Positions 25,238 through 33,623 of a stretch of DNA of 64,000 nucleotides are shown here, piece after piece. The DNA comes from Cyclobacteriaceae bacterium (GTDB lineage: Bacteria; Bacteroidota; Bacteroidia; Cytophagales; Cyclobacteriaceae), in the NCBI GenBank assembly GCA_025455015.1, contig JALONI010000016.1, forward strand, positions 1 to 64,000, in the 5' to 3' direction. Position 1 is the first letter of the stretch. Each line of letters opens with the position of its first letter. The notes below the pieces were generated by a model. That model worked only from the letters and a program-made list of their open reading frames with translations. It was not told where the DNA came from and made no database searches. Both the position numbers and the translations under genes were made by a program.

Positions 25238-28200
25238 ATGAAACGTGTTCTCGTGCTTGCCCTTGCCGGCCTTTGTCTTTCTGCGGCTGCGCAGAAGTCA
25301 AAATCAACAAAGCCGACTGCCGCGGCACCCGCGGTTCATGCCGATCTGTTTAAAGGACTGAAGTGGCGTAACATCGGTCCCTTTCGGGGAGGCCGGGCCA
25401 ACGCCATTGCCGGCCACCCTACTGATGCGATGACGTATTACGTGGGCTACACGGGCGGAGGCATTGCCAAAACCGATGATGGCGGCATGACCTGGAAGAA
25501 CATCTCCGATGGGTTTTTCAAAGTGGGCTCCATTGGCGACATCGCCATCAGCGAAAGCGACCCCAACGTCATCTACGTGGGCTCGGGCGAGCATGCCGTG
25601 CGCGGAGTAATGACCTCGTATGGCGATGGCGTGTATAAATCCACCGATGGCGGCAAAAGCTGGAAGAACATCGGCTTGGAAAAAACCCGACACATTTCAG
25701 ATGTGGTCATTCACCCCAACAACCCCGAGGTGGTGTACGTGGCTGCCCAAGGTGCCGTGCATGGGCCCAATCCGGAGCGCGGCATTTTCAAATCCACCGA
25801 TGGGGGCATGACCTGGAAGAAAACATTGTATGTCGATGAAAACACAGGGGCTTCTTCCTTAAGTATGGACATGACCAACCCGCGCATTTTGTACGCGGCC
25901 ACCTGGCAGCACAGACGCTATCCGTGGAAAGTGGAAAGTGGCGGTGCGGGCTGTGCCATTTGGAAATCGACCGATGGCGGTGAAACGTGGAATAAAATAA
26001 ACGAAGGGCTACCCAAAGAGATGGGCAAAATTGGCGTGAGCGTGTCGCGCGCCAACCCCAACCGCGTGTTTGCCATTGTTGAGGCGGAGAAGTCCAAAGC
26101 AGGTGTGTACCGCAGCGATGATGGCGGCAAGAAGTGGAACCTGCTCACGAATAACCAAACCCTTACGGCCCGCTCGTGGTATTACATGGAAATTTTTGCT
26201 GACCCGGTGAATGCGGATGTCGTATACGTACTCAACGCACCCATGATGCGCTCGATTGACGGTGGTGCAACGTTTACCAACATACGCGTGGGCCATGGCG
26301 ACACACACGATTTGTGGATCAACCCGCAGAACAACACCAACCTGGCGCTGGCCGATGATGGGGGTGGTGAAATTACGTACAACACCGGGCGTACCTGGTC
26401 TCCCATCAACAACCAGGCAACCGCGCAGTTCTATCGCGTCAACGTGGACAACCGTTTTCCCTATTGGGTGTATGGCGGCCAGCAAGACAACTCGTCTGTG
26501 GCCACCCCCAGCCGCAATGGCAGTTTTGGCATCACCGAAAAGGACTGGTTCAATGGCCCGGGTTGCGAAAGTGCGTGGGTAGCCTTTAACGATCCGAACA
26601 ATCCCGAATTGCTGTATGGCGGATGTTACCAGGGGCAAATTGACGTGCTCGACACCCGCACGGGCGAGGCCAAAGACCTGCAAGAATATCCGGCTACCAA
26701 CCTGGCGTTCGCACCCAAAAAAATGAAATACCGCTTCAACTGGAATGCGCCCTTCCTTAACTCGCCCCACGACCCCAAGATCATGTACCACGCGGGCAAC
26801 GTGCTGTTCAAAACCATAAATGGCGGCATGAACTGGGAGGTGATCAGCCCCGACCTCACGCGCAACGACACCACGAAACAAGATGTGAGCGGAGGCCCCA
26901 TCACCAACGAAGGGGCAGGCGGTGAAAACTACAATACTATTTACTACGTGATGGAGTCGCCTCACGAAGCAGGCGTGATTTACACGGGCAGCGACTGTGG
27001 CCTGGTGCACATTACCAAAGACGGAGGCAAGAACTGGAGCAACATCACGCCCGCGGGTCTGCCCGAAGCGATGATCCACTCCATCGAAGTATCGCCACAC
27101 GATAAAGGCACGGTGTATATTTCCGCTTCGCGTTACAAGTTCAACGATTATGGCAACATGACGTATAAGTCGGTCGACTATGGCAAAACGTGGAGCAAGA
27201 TTGGCAATGGCGTGGAGGCCGATGATTTTATCAAAGTGATTCGCGAAGACAGAAAAGTGAAAGACCTGTTGTATGCCGGTTCGGAGCGCGGGTTCTACTT
27301 GTCGTTTAATGGCGGTACGAGCTTCAGCAAATTTCAGCTTAACATGCCGGTGGTGCCCATTACAGATCTCGCCATTCGCGATAATGACCTGATTGCGGCC
27401 ACCGCGGGCCGGTCGTTCTGGATTCTGGACGACCTGGCCGCCCTTCAACAAAGCAGGGGCTCGTTTGGCGATGTCACGGTGAAAGTATTTTCACCCAAGC
27501 CTACGTACCGCCTTTCTTCGGTGACTATCCCCGAATATTTTGGCGACATCCCCGGCCTGGGTCGCAACCCGATGAATGGAGTGATCTTGGATTACTACCT
27601 CAAAGACAAAGCAGACACGGCCAAAGTTACCTTGCAGATTTTCGATGCGTCCGGTAAACTTATTCGCAGCTACACCAATAAAAAAGATGAGAGCTTCAAG
27701 CCTTGGCCCGGGGGCCCGCCCGCCAAACAAACCATTCCGGCCGAAGCCGGGCTCAATCGCTTTGCGTGGGATTTCCGTACCGAAGCCCTCACAGGCGTGC
27801 CGGGCGTTTTTGTTTATGGCGACCACAGTGGCTATCGTGTTGCCCCGGGCACCTACAAGGCACGCGTTACGTACAAGGGGCAATCATCGGAAACAGACCT
27901 GGAGATTATTTCCGACCCCAAAGTAACGGCCACGGCTGCCGAGTGGGCTGCGCAGCAAGAGTTCTTGCGCCAGGCCAGCGAGGGCTTTGAAGAGGTGCAC
28001 AAGTCCGTGAACAAAATGCGACAGGTAAAAAAGCAAATTGAAACCCTCAATGAGTCGTTGAAAGACAACGCCACAGCCAAGGACTTGGTGACCACGGGCA
28101 AAGAGCTGATCAAGAAAATCGATTCCTGGGAGAGCAACCTGGTGGAGCCTCGCAGCAAGAATTTTCAGGATGTGATCAACTTTCCGAATAAGCTCAATGC

Positions 28201-28420
28201 AGAGTTTTTACAATTGCGTAGTGTGGTTGATACGCACGACCCGCGCCTGACGAAAGGGGCCCAGGATCGCGCCCGCGATGTGCAGGCCGACTGGGCGAAG
28301 TATAAGCAGCAGATAAATCAATTGATTCAGAAAGATATTGCCCAGTATAACCAACTGTTCAAGGAGAAGAATCTCCCGGTGCTGATCACCGAAGGGAAAG
28401 AAGCGGTGGTGAATAATTGA
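25238..28420 (+). CDS. Secreted BNR/sortilin-like repeat protein
   Basis: 1060 residues from MKRVLVLALAGLCLSAAAQ, a clear signal peptide. The body is a series of Asp-box (BNR) repeats, for example TDDGGMTWKN, STDGGKSWKN, STDGGMTWKK, STDGGETWNK and SDDGGKKWNL, as in the ten-bladed VPS10/sortilin and xyloglucanase-type propellers. A beta-rich linker (about 760-900) and a helical C-terminus (about 910-1060, with ETLNESLKDNATAKDLVTTGKELIKK) follow. Such proteins in Bacteroidota are annotated as glycosyl hydrolase-like, but no catalytic residues can be assigned, so a binding or peptidase-partner role is as likely. A paralogue with the same layout ends the window at 60975. Confidence 0.82.
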   Translation: MKRVLVLALAGLCLSAAAQKSKSTKPTAAAPAVHADLFKGLKWRNIGPFRGGRANAIAGHPTDAMTYYVGYTGGGIAKTDDGGMTWKNISDGFFKVGSIGDIAISESDPNVIYVGSGEHAVRGVMTSYGDGVYKSTDGGKSWKNIGLEKTRHISDVVIHPNNPEVVYVAAQGAVHGPNPERGIFKSTDGGMTWKKTLYVDENTGASSLSMDMTNPRILYAATWQHRRYPWKVESGGAGCAIWKSTDGGETWNKINEGLPKEMGKIGVSVSRANPNRVFAIVEAEKSKAGVYRSDDGGKKWNLLTNNQTLTARSWYYMEIFADPVNADVVYVLNAPMMRSIDGGATFTNIRVGHGDTHDLWINPQNNTNLALADDGGGEITYNTGRTWSPINNQATAQFYRVNVDNRFPYWVYGGQQDNSSVATPSRNGSFGITEKDWFNGPGCESAWVAFNDPNNPELLYGGCYQGQIDVLDTRTGEAKDLQEYPATNLAFAPKKMKYRFNWNAPFLNSPHDPKIMYHAGNVLFKTINGGMNWEVISPDLTRNDTTKQDVSGGPITNEGAGGENYNTIYYVMESPHEAGVIYTGSDCGLVHITKDGGKNWSNITPAGLPEAMIHSIEVSPHDKGTVYISASRYKFNDYGNMTYKSVDYGKTWSKIGNGVEADDFIKVIREDRKVKDLLYAGSERGFYLSFNGGTSFSKFQLNMPVVPITDLAIRDNDLIAATAGRSFWILDDLAALQQSRGSFGDVTVKVFSPKPTYRLSSVTIPEYFGDIPGLGRNPMNGVILDYYLKDKADTAKVTLQIFDASGKLIRSYTNKKDESFKPWPGGPPAKQTIPAEAGLNRFAWDFRTEALTGVPGVFVYGDHSGYRVAPGTYKARVTYKGQSSETDLEIISDPKVTATAAEWAAQQEFLRQASEGFEEVHKSVNKMRQVKKQIETLNESLKDNATAKDLVTTGKELIKKIDSWESNLVEPRSKNFQDVINFPNKLNAEFLQLRSVVDTHDPRLTKGAQDRARDVQADWAKYKQQINQLIQKDIAQYNQLFKEKNLPVLITEGKEAVVNN

Positions 28421-28427
28421 GTTTTGC

Positions 28428-28656
28428 GGATAGCTGTACACAGAGGGCGCAAAGAAGCACAGAGTTGCACGGAGATTGATGGATCTTTAGGGCGCTTTGT
28501 GTGGCTTTGTGGTTCTTCGCGAAACTTTGTGGGATAGCTGTACCCAGAGGACACAAAGAAGTACCGGAGTTGCACAGAGATTGATAAATCTTGAAGCCGC
28601 TTTGTGGTTTTTGGTGCTTCTTTGTGAACTTTTGTGGAATGGCTGTAGGCAGCAAG
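28428..28656. repeat. Tandem repeat of about 104 bp, each unit able to fold into a long hairpin
   Basis: Two full units begin GGATAGCTGTAC at 28428 and 28532, and a degenerate third start (GAATGGCTGTAGGC) lies near 28637. Each unit has a left arm like CACAAAGAAGTACCGGAG and a right arm like GGTGCTTCTTTGTG, so it is an imperfect inverted repeat. The units sit between the convergent ends of the BNR gene and the barrel-like gene. Similar cacagag/cacaaag intergenic repeats recur in Bacteroidota in my recollection. Translations across them (28327-28680 minus) are repetitive artefacts. Confidence 0.75.
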
Positions 28657-28687
28657 ACACGGAGTTAGTGCGCCTGGCAACGATTAC

Positions 28688-29281
28688 TCAAAAAAGAAAA
28701 CCGAGATTGAACGAAATAGTTTTATACCACAGATCTTGCGTTTCAAAAGACACCAGCCCCGTGGAGTTGTCTATTACGAAGTATCCTGCTCGCTTTATTT
28801 GTTGTGTCTGAATGCCAATACTTGGTGCCAAGCGCAATCGCCCAAGGTTGACCCTTTTCCCCAACGACAGATGGAGTAACGTGCCTCGCTCAAACTCCTG
28901 ACCAATATGTAATGAATACCCGACATTGCTCGAAAGGAAAAATGCGTTTGGCTTGGCTGAAAGGCGGTAGCGCACATCGATGAATGCGGGGGCTGTGTTT
29001 GCACCGGGCTCTTGATAGCCGTCCAGCCCAAATCCAAGACCCATTCCGAGCCGTTCACTCACCCGGTAGCCCAGTTGGGTACGCAGTCTGAAAAATCGGC
29101 CTTGATAGCCCACCTTAGCATTGATGCGGTCAAACGTTAGTTTACCTATTCCGGTACCATAGCCTATTTCAGTGATGTTGTAGAATTTGGTATCCTGCTG
29201 ACTTTCACGTTGGGCCCACGTGTCCGGATGGCTGAAAAACAAAATGCAGGCGACAGTAGCAAACAGGAACTCCGATTTCAT
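28688..29281 (-). CDS. Putative outer-membrane beta-barrel protein
   Basis: 197 residues from MKSEFLFATVACILFFSHPDTWAQ, a signal peptide. The mature chain alternates polar and apolar residues with Gly and aromatic residues (YNITEIGYGTGIG, RLRTQLGYRVSERLGMGLGFGLDGYQ, FFLSSNVGYSLHIGQEF) and ends in an aromatic (TISFNLGFLF), all typical of small outer-membrane barrels. About eight strands would fit. No named family is recognised. It is convergent with the BNR gene, with the hairpin repeats between them. Confidence 0.65.
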   Translation of the reverse strand: MKSEFLFATVACILFFSHPDTWAQRESQQDTKFYNITEIGYGTGIGKLTFDRINAKVGYQGRFFRLRTQLGYRVSERLGMGLGFGLDGYQEPGANTAPAFIDVRYRLSAKPNAFFLSSNVGYSLHIGQEFERGTLLHLSLGKRVNLGRLRLAPSIGIQTQQIKRAGYFVIDNSTGLVSFETQDLWYKTISFNLGFLF

Positions 29282-29411
29282 AGAGCGAAAATAAAAATAT
29301 CGCTCCCTTCCACACAACTCTCAAACTCCCATTTCAGCGGTCACAATTAAAAAGCCTGCAACTATTTCCCGCCCTCCACGGTTTTACCGTTTTTATCCTT
29401 ACCTTTTTCAC

Positions 29412-30812
29412 ATGATTCATTCGCTGGCCGATAGCCTGCGCAGCGTGCCCGAGTTTGCGGGCCTGCCCGAAGAACAACTCCAATGGCTCGTCAAAAAGGG
29501 CGAGGTCAAGGAATTTTCCGATGGCGAAAAAGTCTTTTCCAAAGGCGACATCGTGCCGGGGTTTCAGGTGGTCATTCGCGGCCGCATTGACATCCGACTG
29601 GTGCGCGGCAACAATCAGGTGAACCTGGGCACGTATGAACCGGGAGAAATTCTGGGCAAATTGCCTTACTCCCGCATGAAAGCGGCCGCGGCCGAAGGCA
29701 TCGCCCTGGGCGAAACCGTGGTGTTCCTGCTGCGCGAGGAGTTCTTCCCCGAAATGATCACGCACTGCCACCAACTCACCGAAGTGTTGGTGCACAACAT
29801 GACCGACCGCGCCCGCGACTTTGTGAAGTTTCAGCAACAGAACGACAAGATGATGGCGCTCGGCAAACTCTCTGCGGGCCTCGCCCATGAACTCAACAAT
29901 CCCTCGGCAGCCGTAGTGCGCAGCGCCCAGGAATTAAAGAAGCACCTGGGCGGCTTACCGGCAAGGTTTAAGCGCGTGATCAAAATCAAAACCACTGACG
30001 AGGTAGTGGACAAAGTCAATGACTTTGTTTTTGCCAAGATGGCCCAAGCCGGCAAAGGGCAACGCACCATGATGCAAAAATCGGCTTGCGAAGAAGAAGT
30101 CATTGCGTGGTTGGAAAACGAAGGTTTTGAAAATGGCTATGAGCTGGCCGAAACCTTGGCGGAATTTGACATCAGCCCGGCCGACCTGAACACCATCAAG
30201 AGCTGGCTGCTGCCGCCTGACGTAAACCCGGTGGTGAATTGGATCACCCAGGTGCTCACCACGGAAAAATTGGTTTCAGAAATCGAGGAAGCGTCCAAAC
30301 GCATCAATACACTTGTCACGTCCATCAAAGGCTATACACACATGGACCAAACCGCTGAGCGTATTCAGGTAAATATTCACGAAGGGATCCGAAACACGCT
30401 TACGATGCTCAACCACAAAATCAAGCGCAGCCAGGTCAAGGTGTCGGAACGGTTTGCGGCCGACTTACCCACGGCCTCGGTATACGCGGGCCCTCTCAAC
30501 CAGGTGTGGACGAACATCATTGACAATGCGCTCGATGCTATGGAAGGCCGCCCTCATAACACGCTGGACATCGAAACCGAGCGCGACCGCGAGTTTATTA
30601 ACGTAACCATTACCGACAACGGCCCGGGCATCCCGGCCGATATCGTTGATCAGATTTTTGATCCTTTTTTCACCACCAAGCCCATTGGCAAAGGTACGGG
30701 CCTGGGGCTGGAAGTAGTGCGGCAAATCGTACACCAGCACAATGGCAAAGTAGAAGTGAAATCCGAACCCGGAAAAACAACATTTAAGATCTGTTTCCCC
30801 TGGGCCGGTTGA
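29412..30812 (+). CDS. Histidine kinase with N-terminal cyclic-nucleotide-binding-type domain
   Basis: 466 residues, no membrane segment, hence a soluble sensor. Residues about 10-125 form a cNMP-binding-like fold (LPEEQLQWLVKKGEVKEFSDGEKVFSKGD...GFQVVIRGRIDIR), followed by a helical linker. The phospho-acceptor is His159 in KLSAGLAHELNNPSAAV. Residues about 200-310 form a further helical module. The ATPase domain has NIIDNALDAMEG, DNGPGIP, FDPFFTTKPIGKGTGLGL. The next gene, 52 bp on, is a response regulator fused to a flavoprotein reductase, so the two almost certainly form a signalling pair. The ligand is unknown; the usual Arg/Glu cAMP-pocket motif is not obvious. Confidence 0.9.
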   Translation: MIHSLADSLRSVPEFAGLPEEQLQWLVKKGEVKEFSDGEKVFSKGDIVPGFQVVIRGRIDIRLVRGNNQVNLGTYEPGEILGKLPYSRMKAAAAEGIALGETVVFLLREEFFPEMITHCHQLTEVLVHNMTDRARDFVKFQQQNDKMMALGKLSAGLAHELNNPSAAVVRSAQELKKHLGGLPARFKRVIKIKTTDEVVDKVNDFVFAKMAQAGKGQRTMMQKSACEEEVIAWLENEGFENGYELAETLAEFDISPADLNTIKSWLLPPDVNPVVNWITQVLTTEKLVSEIEEASKRINTLVTSIKGYTHMDQTAERIQVNIHEGIRNTLTMLNHKIKRSQVKVSERFAADLPTASVYAGPLNQVWTNIIDNALDAMEGRPHNTLDIETERDREFINVTITDNGPGIPADIVDQIFDPFFTTKPIGKGTGLGLEVVRQIVHQHNGKVEVKSEPGKTTFKICFPWAG

Positions 30813-30864
30813 GTATTCCAATCATTGTTCTTTCGAGTCTTGAATTTCCCAATTTTGAATTTTC

Positions 30865-32526
30865 ATGTCCAAACCGATTCTCTTAGCCCTCGATGACGAT
30901 CCGCAAGTGCTGCGGGCCGTGGTGCGCGACCTGCGCAACGCATACGGCAAAGATTACCGTATTCTCAGCACCGTCAGTGCCCACGAAGCGTTAGAGTCGC
31001 TCAAAGAGCTCAAGAACAAAAACGAAACCGTGGCCTTGTTTCTTTCAGACCAGCGCATGCCCGAAATGCTGGGGGTCGACTTCCTGAAGCAGGCGCGCGT
31101 CTTGTTCCCCGATGCCAAACGCATCTTGCTCACCGCCTATTCTGATACCGAAGCAGCCATCCGCGCCATCAACGATGTGCAGTTGGATTACTACCTGATG
31201 AAACCGTGGGATCCGCCCGAAGAAAAACTCTTCCCGGTGCTTCATGAGCACCTGGACGAATGGCACAGTAATTTTCGCCCCGTCTTTCAAGGCATTCGCG
31301 TAGTGGGTTATCAATGGTCGCCACGTTCGCATCAAATCAAAGATTTTTTGTCGGGCAATTTGATCCCCTACCAGTGGTTGGATGTGGAAGTGCCGGGGCC
31401 TGCGCAGGAGTTGACCCAGCTAAACGGAATTGACGCCACGCAGCTACCCGCAGTGTTTTTTGAAGATGGCACTTTTTTGATCAATCCCGAGGTGGCGGCC
31501 GTGGGCGAAAAAACGGGGATGAAAACCCGTGCTTCCAAAACGATGTACGATGTGGCCATCGTGGGCGCGGGACCGGCCGGTCTTGCGGCTGCCGTTTACG
31601 GGGGTTCGGAAGGGTTGAACACGGCACTCATCGAAAAACGCGCGCCCGGAGGCCAGGCGGGTACCAGCTCGCGCATTGAAAACTATCTGGGGTTTCCGAA
31701 TGGGCTTAGCGGAGCCGAGCTTTCGCGCAGAGCCATTGCCCAGGCCACGCGGTTTGGCGTTGAAGTAGTATCGCCACAGGAAGTAGCCGACATTGCGCTC
31801 AAAGACCATTACAAAATCATCACGCTGCGCGATGGCACCACCGTTAACGCGCGGGCCGTTATCATCACTACGGGCGTAGACTATCGCGCGTTGGAGGCCA
31901 CAGACATTGACAAGTTTACGGGCGCAGGCATTTACTACGGGGCTTCCAATACGGAAGCGCATGCCTGCAAGAACCAGGACGTGTACATCGTGGGCGGTGG
32001 CAACTCTGCCGGGCAGTCAGCCATGTACTTATCGGCCCATGCGAAAAATGTCTTCATCGTGGTGCGCAAAAAAGATTTGTCGGCCACCATGAGTCAGTAC
32101 CTGATCGATCAAATACACGCCACCCCAAACATTCAGGTATTGGGCGAGCGGATCGTGGGGCAGGTATTCGGTCATGAAAAACTGGAGGAAATTTGTATTG
32201 AATCGCTCACCGATGGCTCGCGTGTGCAACGAAAGGCCGCAGCGCTTTTCATTTTTATCGGAGCTAAACCGGTGACGGATTGGTTGAAGTTGGACATCAT
32301 CAAGGATGACAAGGGCTTTATCGAAACGGGGCGCGATCTGTTAAAATACGAATCCTTCAAAAAATCGTGGAAGCTGGCGCGTGAGCCGTTTCTTTTGGAG
32401 ACGTGCAGCCCCGGCATTTTTGCGGCAGGCGATGTGCGGGCCGGTGCCATGAACCGCGTAGCCTCGGCCGTAGGCGAAGGCGCCATGGCCATCAAGTTTG
32501 TGCACGAGTATCTGGCCGAAGCGTAG
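30865..32526 (+). CDS. Response regulator fused to thioredoxin-reductase-like FAD oxidoreductase
   Basis: 553 residues. The receiver domain (about 1-125) has DDD at 10-12 and phospho-acceptor Asp62 in FLSDQRMPE, with the switch regions LLTAYSD and MKPW. A middle segment (about 140-225) resembles a thioredoxin or glutaredoxin fold (VVGYQWSPRSHQIKDFLSG...), but its active-site cysteines are replaced (SPRS). The C-terminal flavoprotein has the FAD motif VGAGPAGLAAAVYGGSEG, GGQAGTSSRIENYLGF, the NAD(P)H motif VGGGNSAGQSAMYLS and the terminal CSPGIFAAGDVR. The CxxC of true thioredoxin reductases is missing; the site reads GASNTEAHAC. The output is therefore a phosphorylation-linked redox reaction rather than DNA binding. 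Confidence 0.9.
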   Translation: MSKPILLALDDDPQVLRAVVRDLRNAYGKDYRILSTVSAHEALESLKELKNKNETVALFLSDQRMPEMLGVDFLKQARVLFPDAKRILLTAYSDTEAAIRAINDVQLDYYLMKPWDPPEEKLFPVLHEHLDEWHSNFRPVFQGIRVVGYQWSPRSHQIKDFLSGNLIPYQWLDVEVPGPAQELTQLNGIDATQLPAVFFEDGTFLINPEVAAVGEKTGMKTRASKTMYDVAIVGAGPAGLAAAVYGGSEGLNTALIEKRAPGGQAGTSSRIENYLGFPNGLSGAELSRRAIAQATRFGVEVVSPQEVADIALKDHYKIITLRDGTTVNARAVIITTGVDYRALEATDIDKFTGAGIYYGASNTEAHACKNQDVYIVGGGNSAGQSAMYLSAHAKNVFIVVRKKDLSATMSQYLIDQIHATPNIQVLGERIVGQVFGHEKLEEICIESLTDGSRVQRKAAALFIFIGAKPVTDWLKLDIIKDDKGFIETGRDLLKYESFKKSWKLAREPFLLETCSPGIFAAGDVRAGAMNRVASAVGEGAMAIKFVHEYLAEA

Positions 32527-32549
32527 CGCGTCACGGACAGGCCAAAAAC

Positions 32550-32580
32550 AAAAAAGCAGGTGACGCCCACCTGCTTTTTT
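32550..32580. terminator. Bidirectional rho-independent terminator
   Basis: A-run, GCAGGTG stem, ACGCC-type loop, CACCTGC stem, then TTTTTT. It lies between the convergent response-regulator fusion and the DUF1573 gene and has a T-tract in both directions. Confidence 0.9.
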
Positions 32581-32600
32581 GTTGGCTAACGCTGTTTGGC

Positions 32601-33143
32601 TTACTTGGCCGTAGGGCCGTTTTCGCCCGTAGGCTTGGCGGTCACCATCGCTTTGAAGCGAAGGGTGGTGGTCTTGGGCCATGTGTTGGCCGTGACCGCG
32701 ATGGTTTTATTTTGCACGCCTGGCTTTCCTTGGCTGTCAAACTCCGCTTCCACGAAGCCTTCTCCTCCTACCGGAATGGGCTCGCGCGACCAGTTGGGTG
32801 CCGTGCAGCCACACGAAGGTTGTGCGCTTTGGATGATCAGCGGGGCTTCGCCCGTGTTTTTGAACTTGTATACGTGTTTCACTTTTTGGCCTTCGTTGAT
32901 GGTGCCAAAATCATGCTCGACCGAAGCAAACTGCGCCACGGGCAGGGGGCCTTCCGGCTTTTCTTCCGGGGCTGGCGCGGGCGTGGTGGCGGCCGGGTTG
33001 GCATTGGCCGTGCCTTTGTTGCCTTCCATTTGGCTCAGGCGACTTTCCAATTCGGCAATGCGCTTTTCGGCCGCACGGTCTTTGCAGCCGATGGACAGGG
33101 TGGCCACCAGCGCAAATGCGAGAAGGGAGGATGCTATTTTCAT
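32601..33143 (-). CDS. DUF1573 domain lipoprotein
   Basis: 180 residues from MKIASSLLAFALVATLSIGC, a probable lipoprotein signal (Cys20). A short coiled stretch (AAEKRIAELESRLSQMEG) and a Pro/Ala-rich linker lead to the DUF1573 domain: FASVEHDFGTINEGQKVKHVYKFKNTGEAPLIIQSAQPSCGCTAP, with the characteristic SCGC. DUF1573 is an immunoglobulin-like domain of unknown role, common in Bacteroidota and Planctomycetes. It is in line with the YtxH-like and nusB genes, which have their own promoters; a perfect -7 box lies about 30 bp upstream of this start. Confidence 0.9.
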   Translation of the reverse strand: MKIASSLLAFALVATLSIGCKDRAAEKRIAELESRLSQMEGNKGTANANPAATTPAPAPEEKPEGPLPVAQFASVEHDFGTINEGQKVKHVYKFKNTGEAPLIIQSAQPSCGCTAPNWSREPIPVGGEGFVEAEFDSQGKPGVQNKTIAVTANTWPKTTTLRFKAMVTAKPTGENGPTAK

Positions 33144-33173
33144 AAGACGCTTAGTTTTTTCGATTTTGAGTGC

Positions 33174-33181
33174 CAAAGGTA
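33174..33181 (-). promoter_or_regulatory. -7 box for the DUF1573 gene
   Basis: Minus strand TACCTTTG, exact TAnnTTTG, 30 bp before the ATG at 33143. Confidence 0.5.
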
Positions 33182-33230
33182 CGTTGGCCGGCCTACGCCA
33201 CGCAAGCCTAACCATCCGATTAACAAAGCA

Positions 33231-33542
33231 TTAACTGTTTTTGTTGCCGCGCAGCTGCTCCAGCAGGTCGTCCACGTCCTCCAGGAGGCGCTCGGCCTTT
33301 GTTTTGGCCTCGTTTACGACTTTGTCACCCTGGGCTTTGGCCTCCGTGGTCAGAGGTGTCTCTTTCCCTTCCACCAAGTCGCTCAAAAAGTCTTCCAGCA
33401 TCTTTTTGTATTTGTCCAGCCGAAACGACAGCTTTTCGCGTGTGACCGACCCCTTGTCAGGGGCATAGAGTACGCCCAAAATGGCGCCCACGGCCGCCCC
33501 GGCCAGAAAAGTGATGAGTGCGTTGTTGGATTTTTTTCCCAT
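33231..33542 (-). CDS. YtxH-like small membrane-anchored protein
   Basis: 103 residues from MGKKSNNALITFLAGAAVGAILGVLYAPDKGS, the hallmark YtxH start: one glycine-rich membrane helix then LYAPxxG. The remainder is charged and helical (LSFRLDKYKKMLEDFLSDLVEG, VVNEAKTKAERLLEDVDDLLEQLRG) and likely coiled. YtxH-type proteins are often stress-induced, but their function is unclear. The start was chosen over the track's (33596) because a perfect -7 box lies between the two. Confidence 0.85.
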   Translation of the reverse strand: MGKKSNNALITFLAGAAVGAILGVLYAPDKGSVTREKLSFRLDKYKKMLEDFLSDLVEGKETPLTTEAKAQGDKVVNEAKTKAERLLEDVDDLLEQLRGNKNS

Positions 33543-33569
33543 GGCGAAAACGTAGCTTGTTCGTGGCCT

Positions 33570-33577
33570 CAAAGATA
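33570..33577 (-). promoter_or_regulatory. -7 box for the YtxH-like gene
   Basis: Minus strand TATCTTTG, exact TAnnTTTG, 27 bp before the ATG at 33542. Confidence 0.5.
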
Positions 33578-33623
33578 GGCAATGACGGCTAAACACGACT
33601 TATCAACCCAACGCCCGCACCGG

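Noticed and set aside
26009-27451. 480-codon minus-strand ORF opposite the BNR gene
   Set aside because: It is the antisense of Asp-box repeats in a GC-rich gene; composition is unlike a protein and there is no domain.
28327-28680. Repetitive minus-strand ORF (117 codons) over the tandem repeat
   Set aside because: Its internal repetition simply mirrors the DNA repeat; there is no start signal or family.
32403-33578. 391-codon plus-strand ORF
   Set aside because: It runs antisense through DUF1573 and YtxH genes and crosses a clear bidirectional terminator; it has no recognisable domain.
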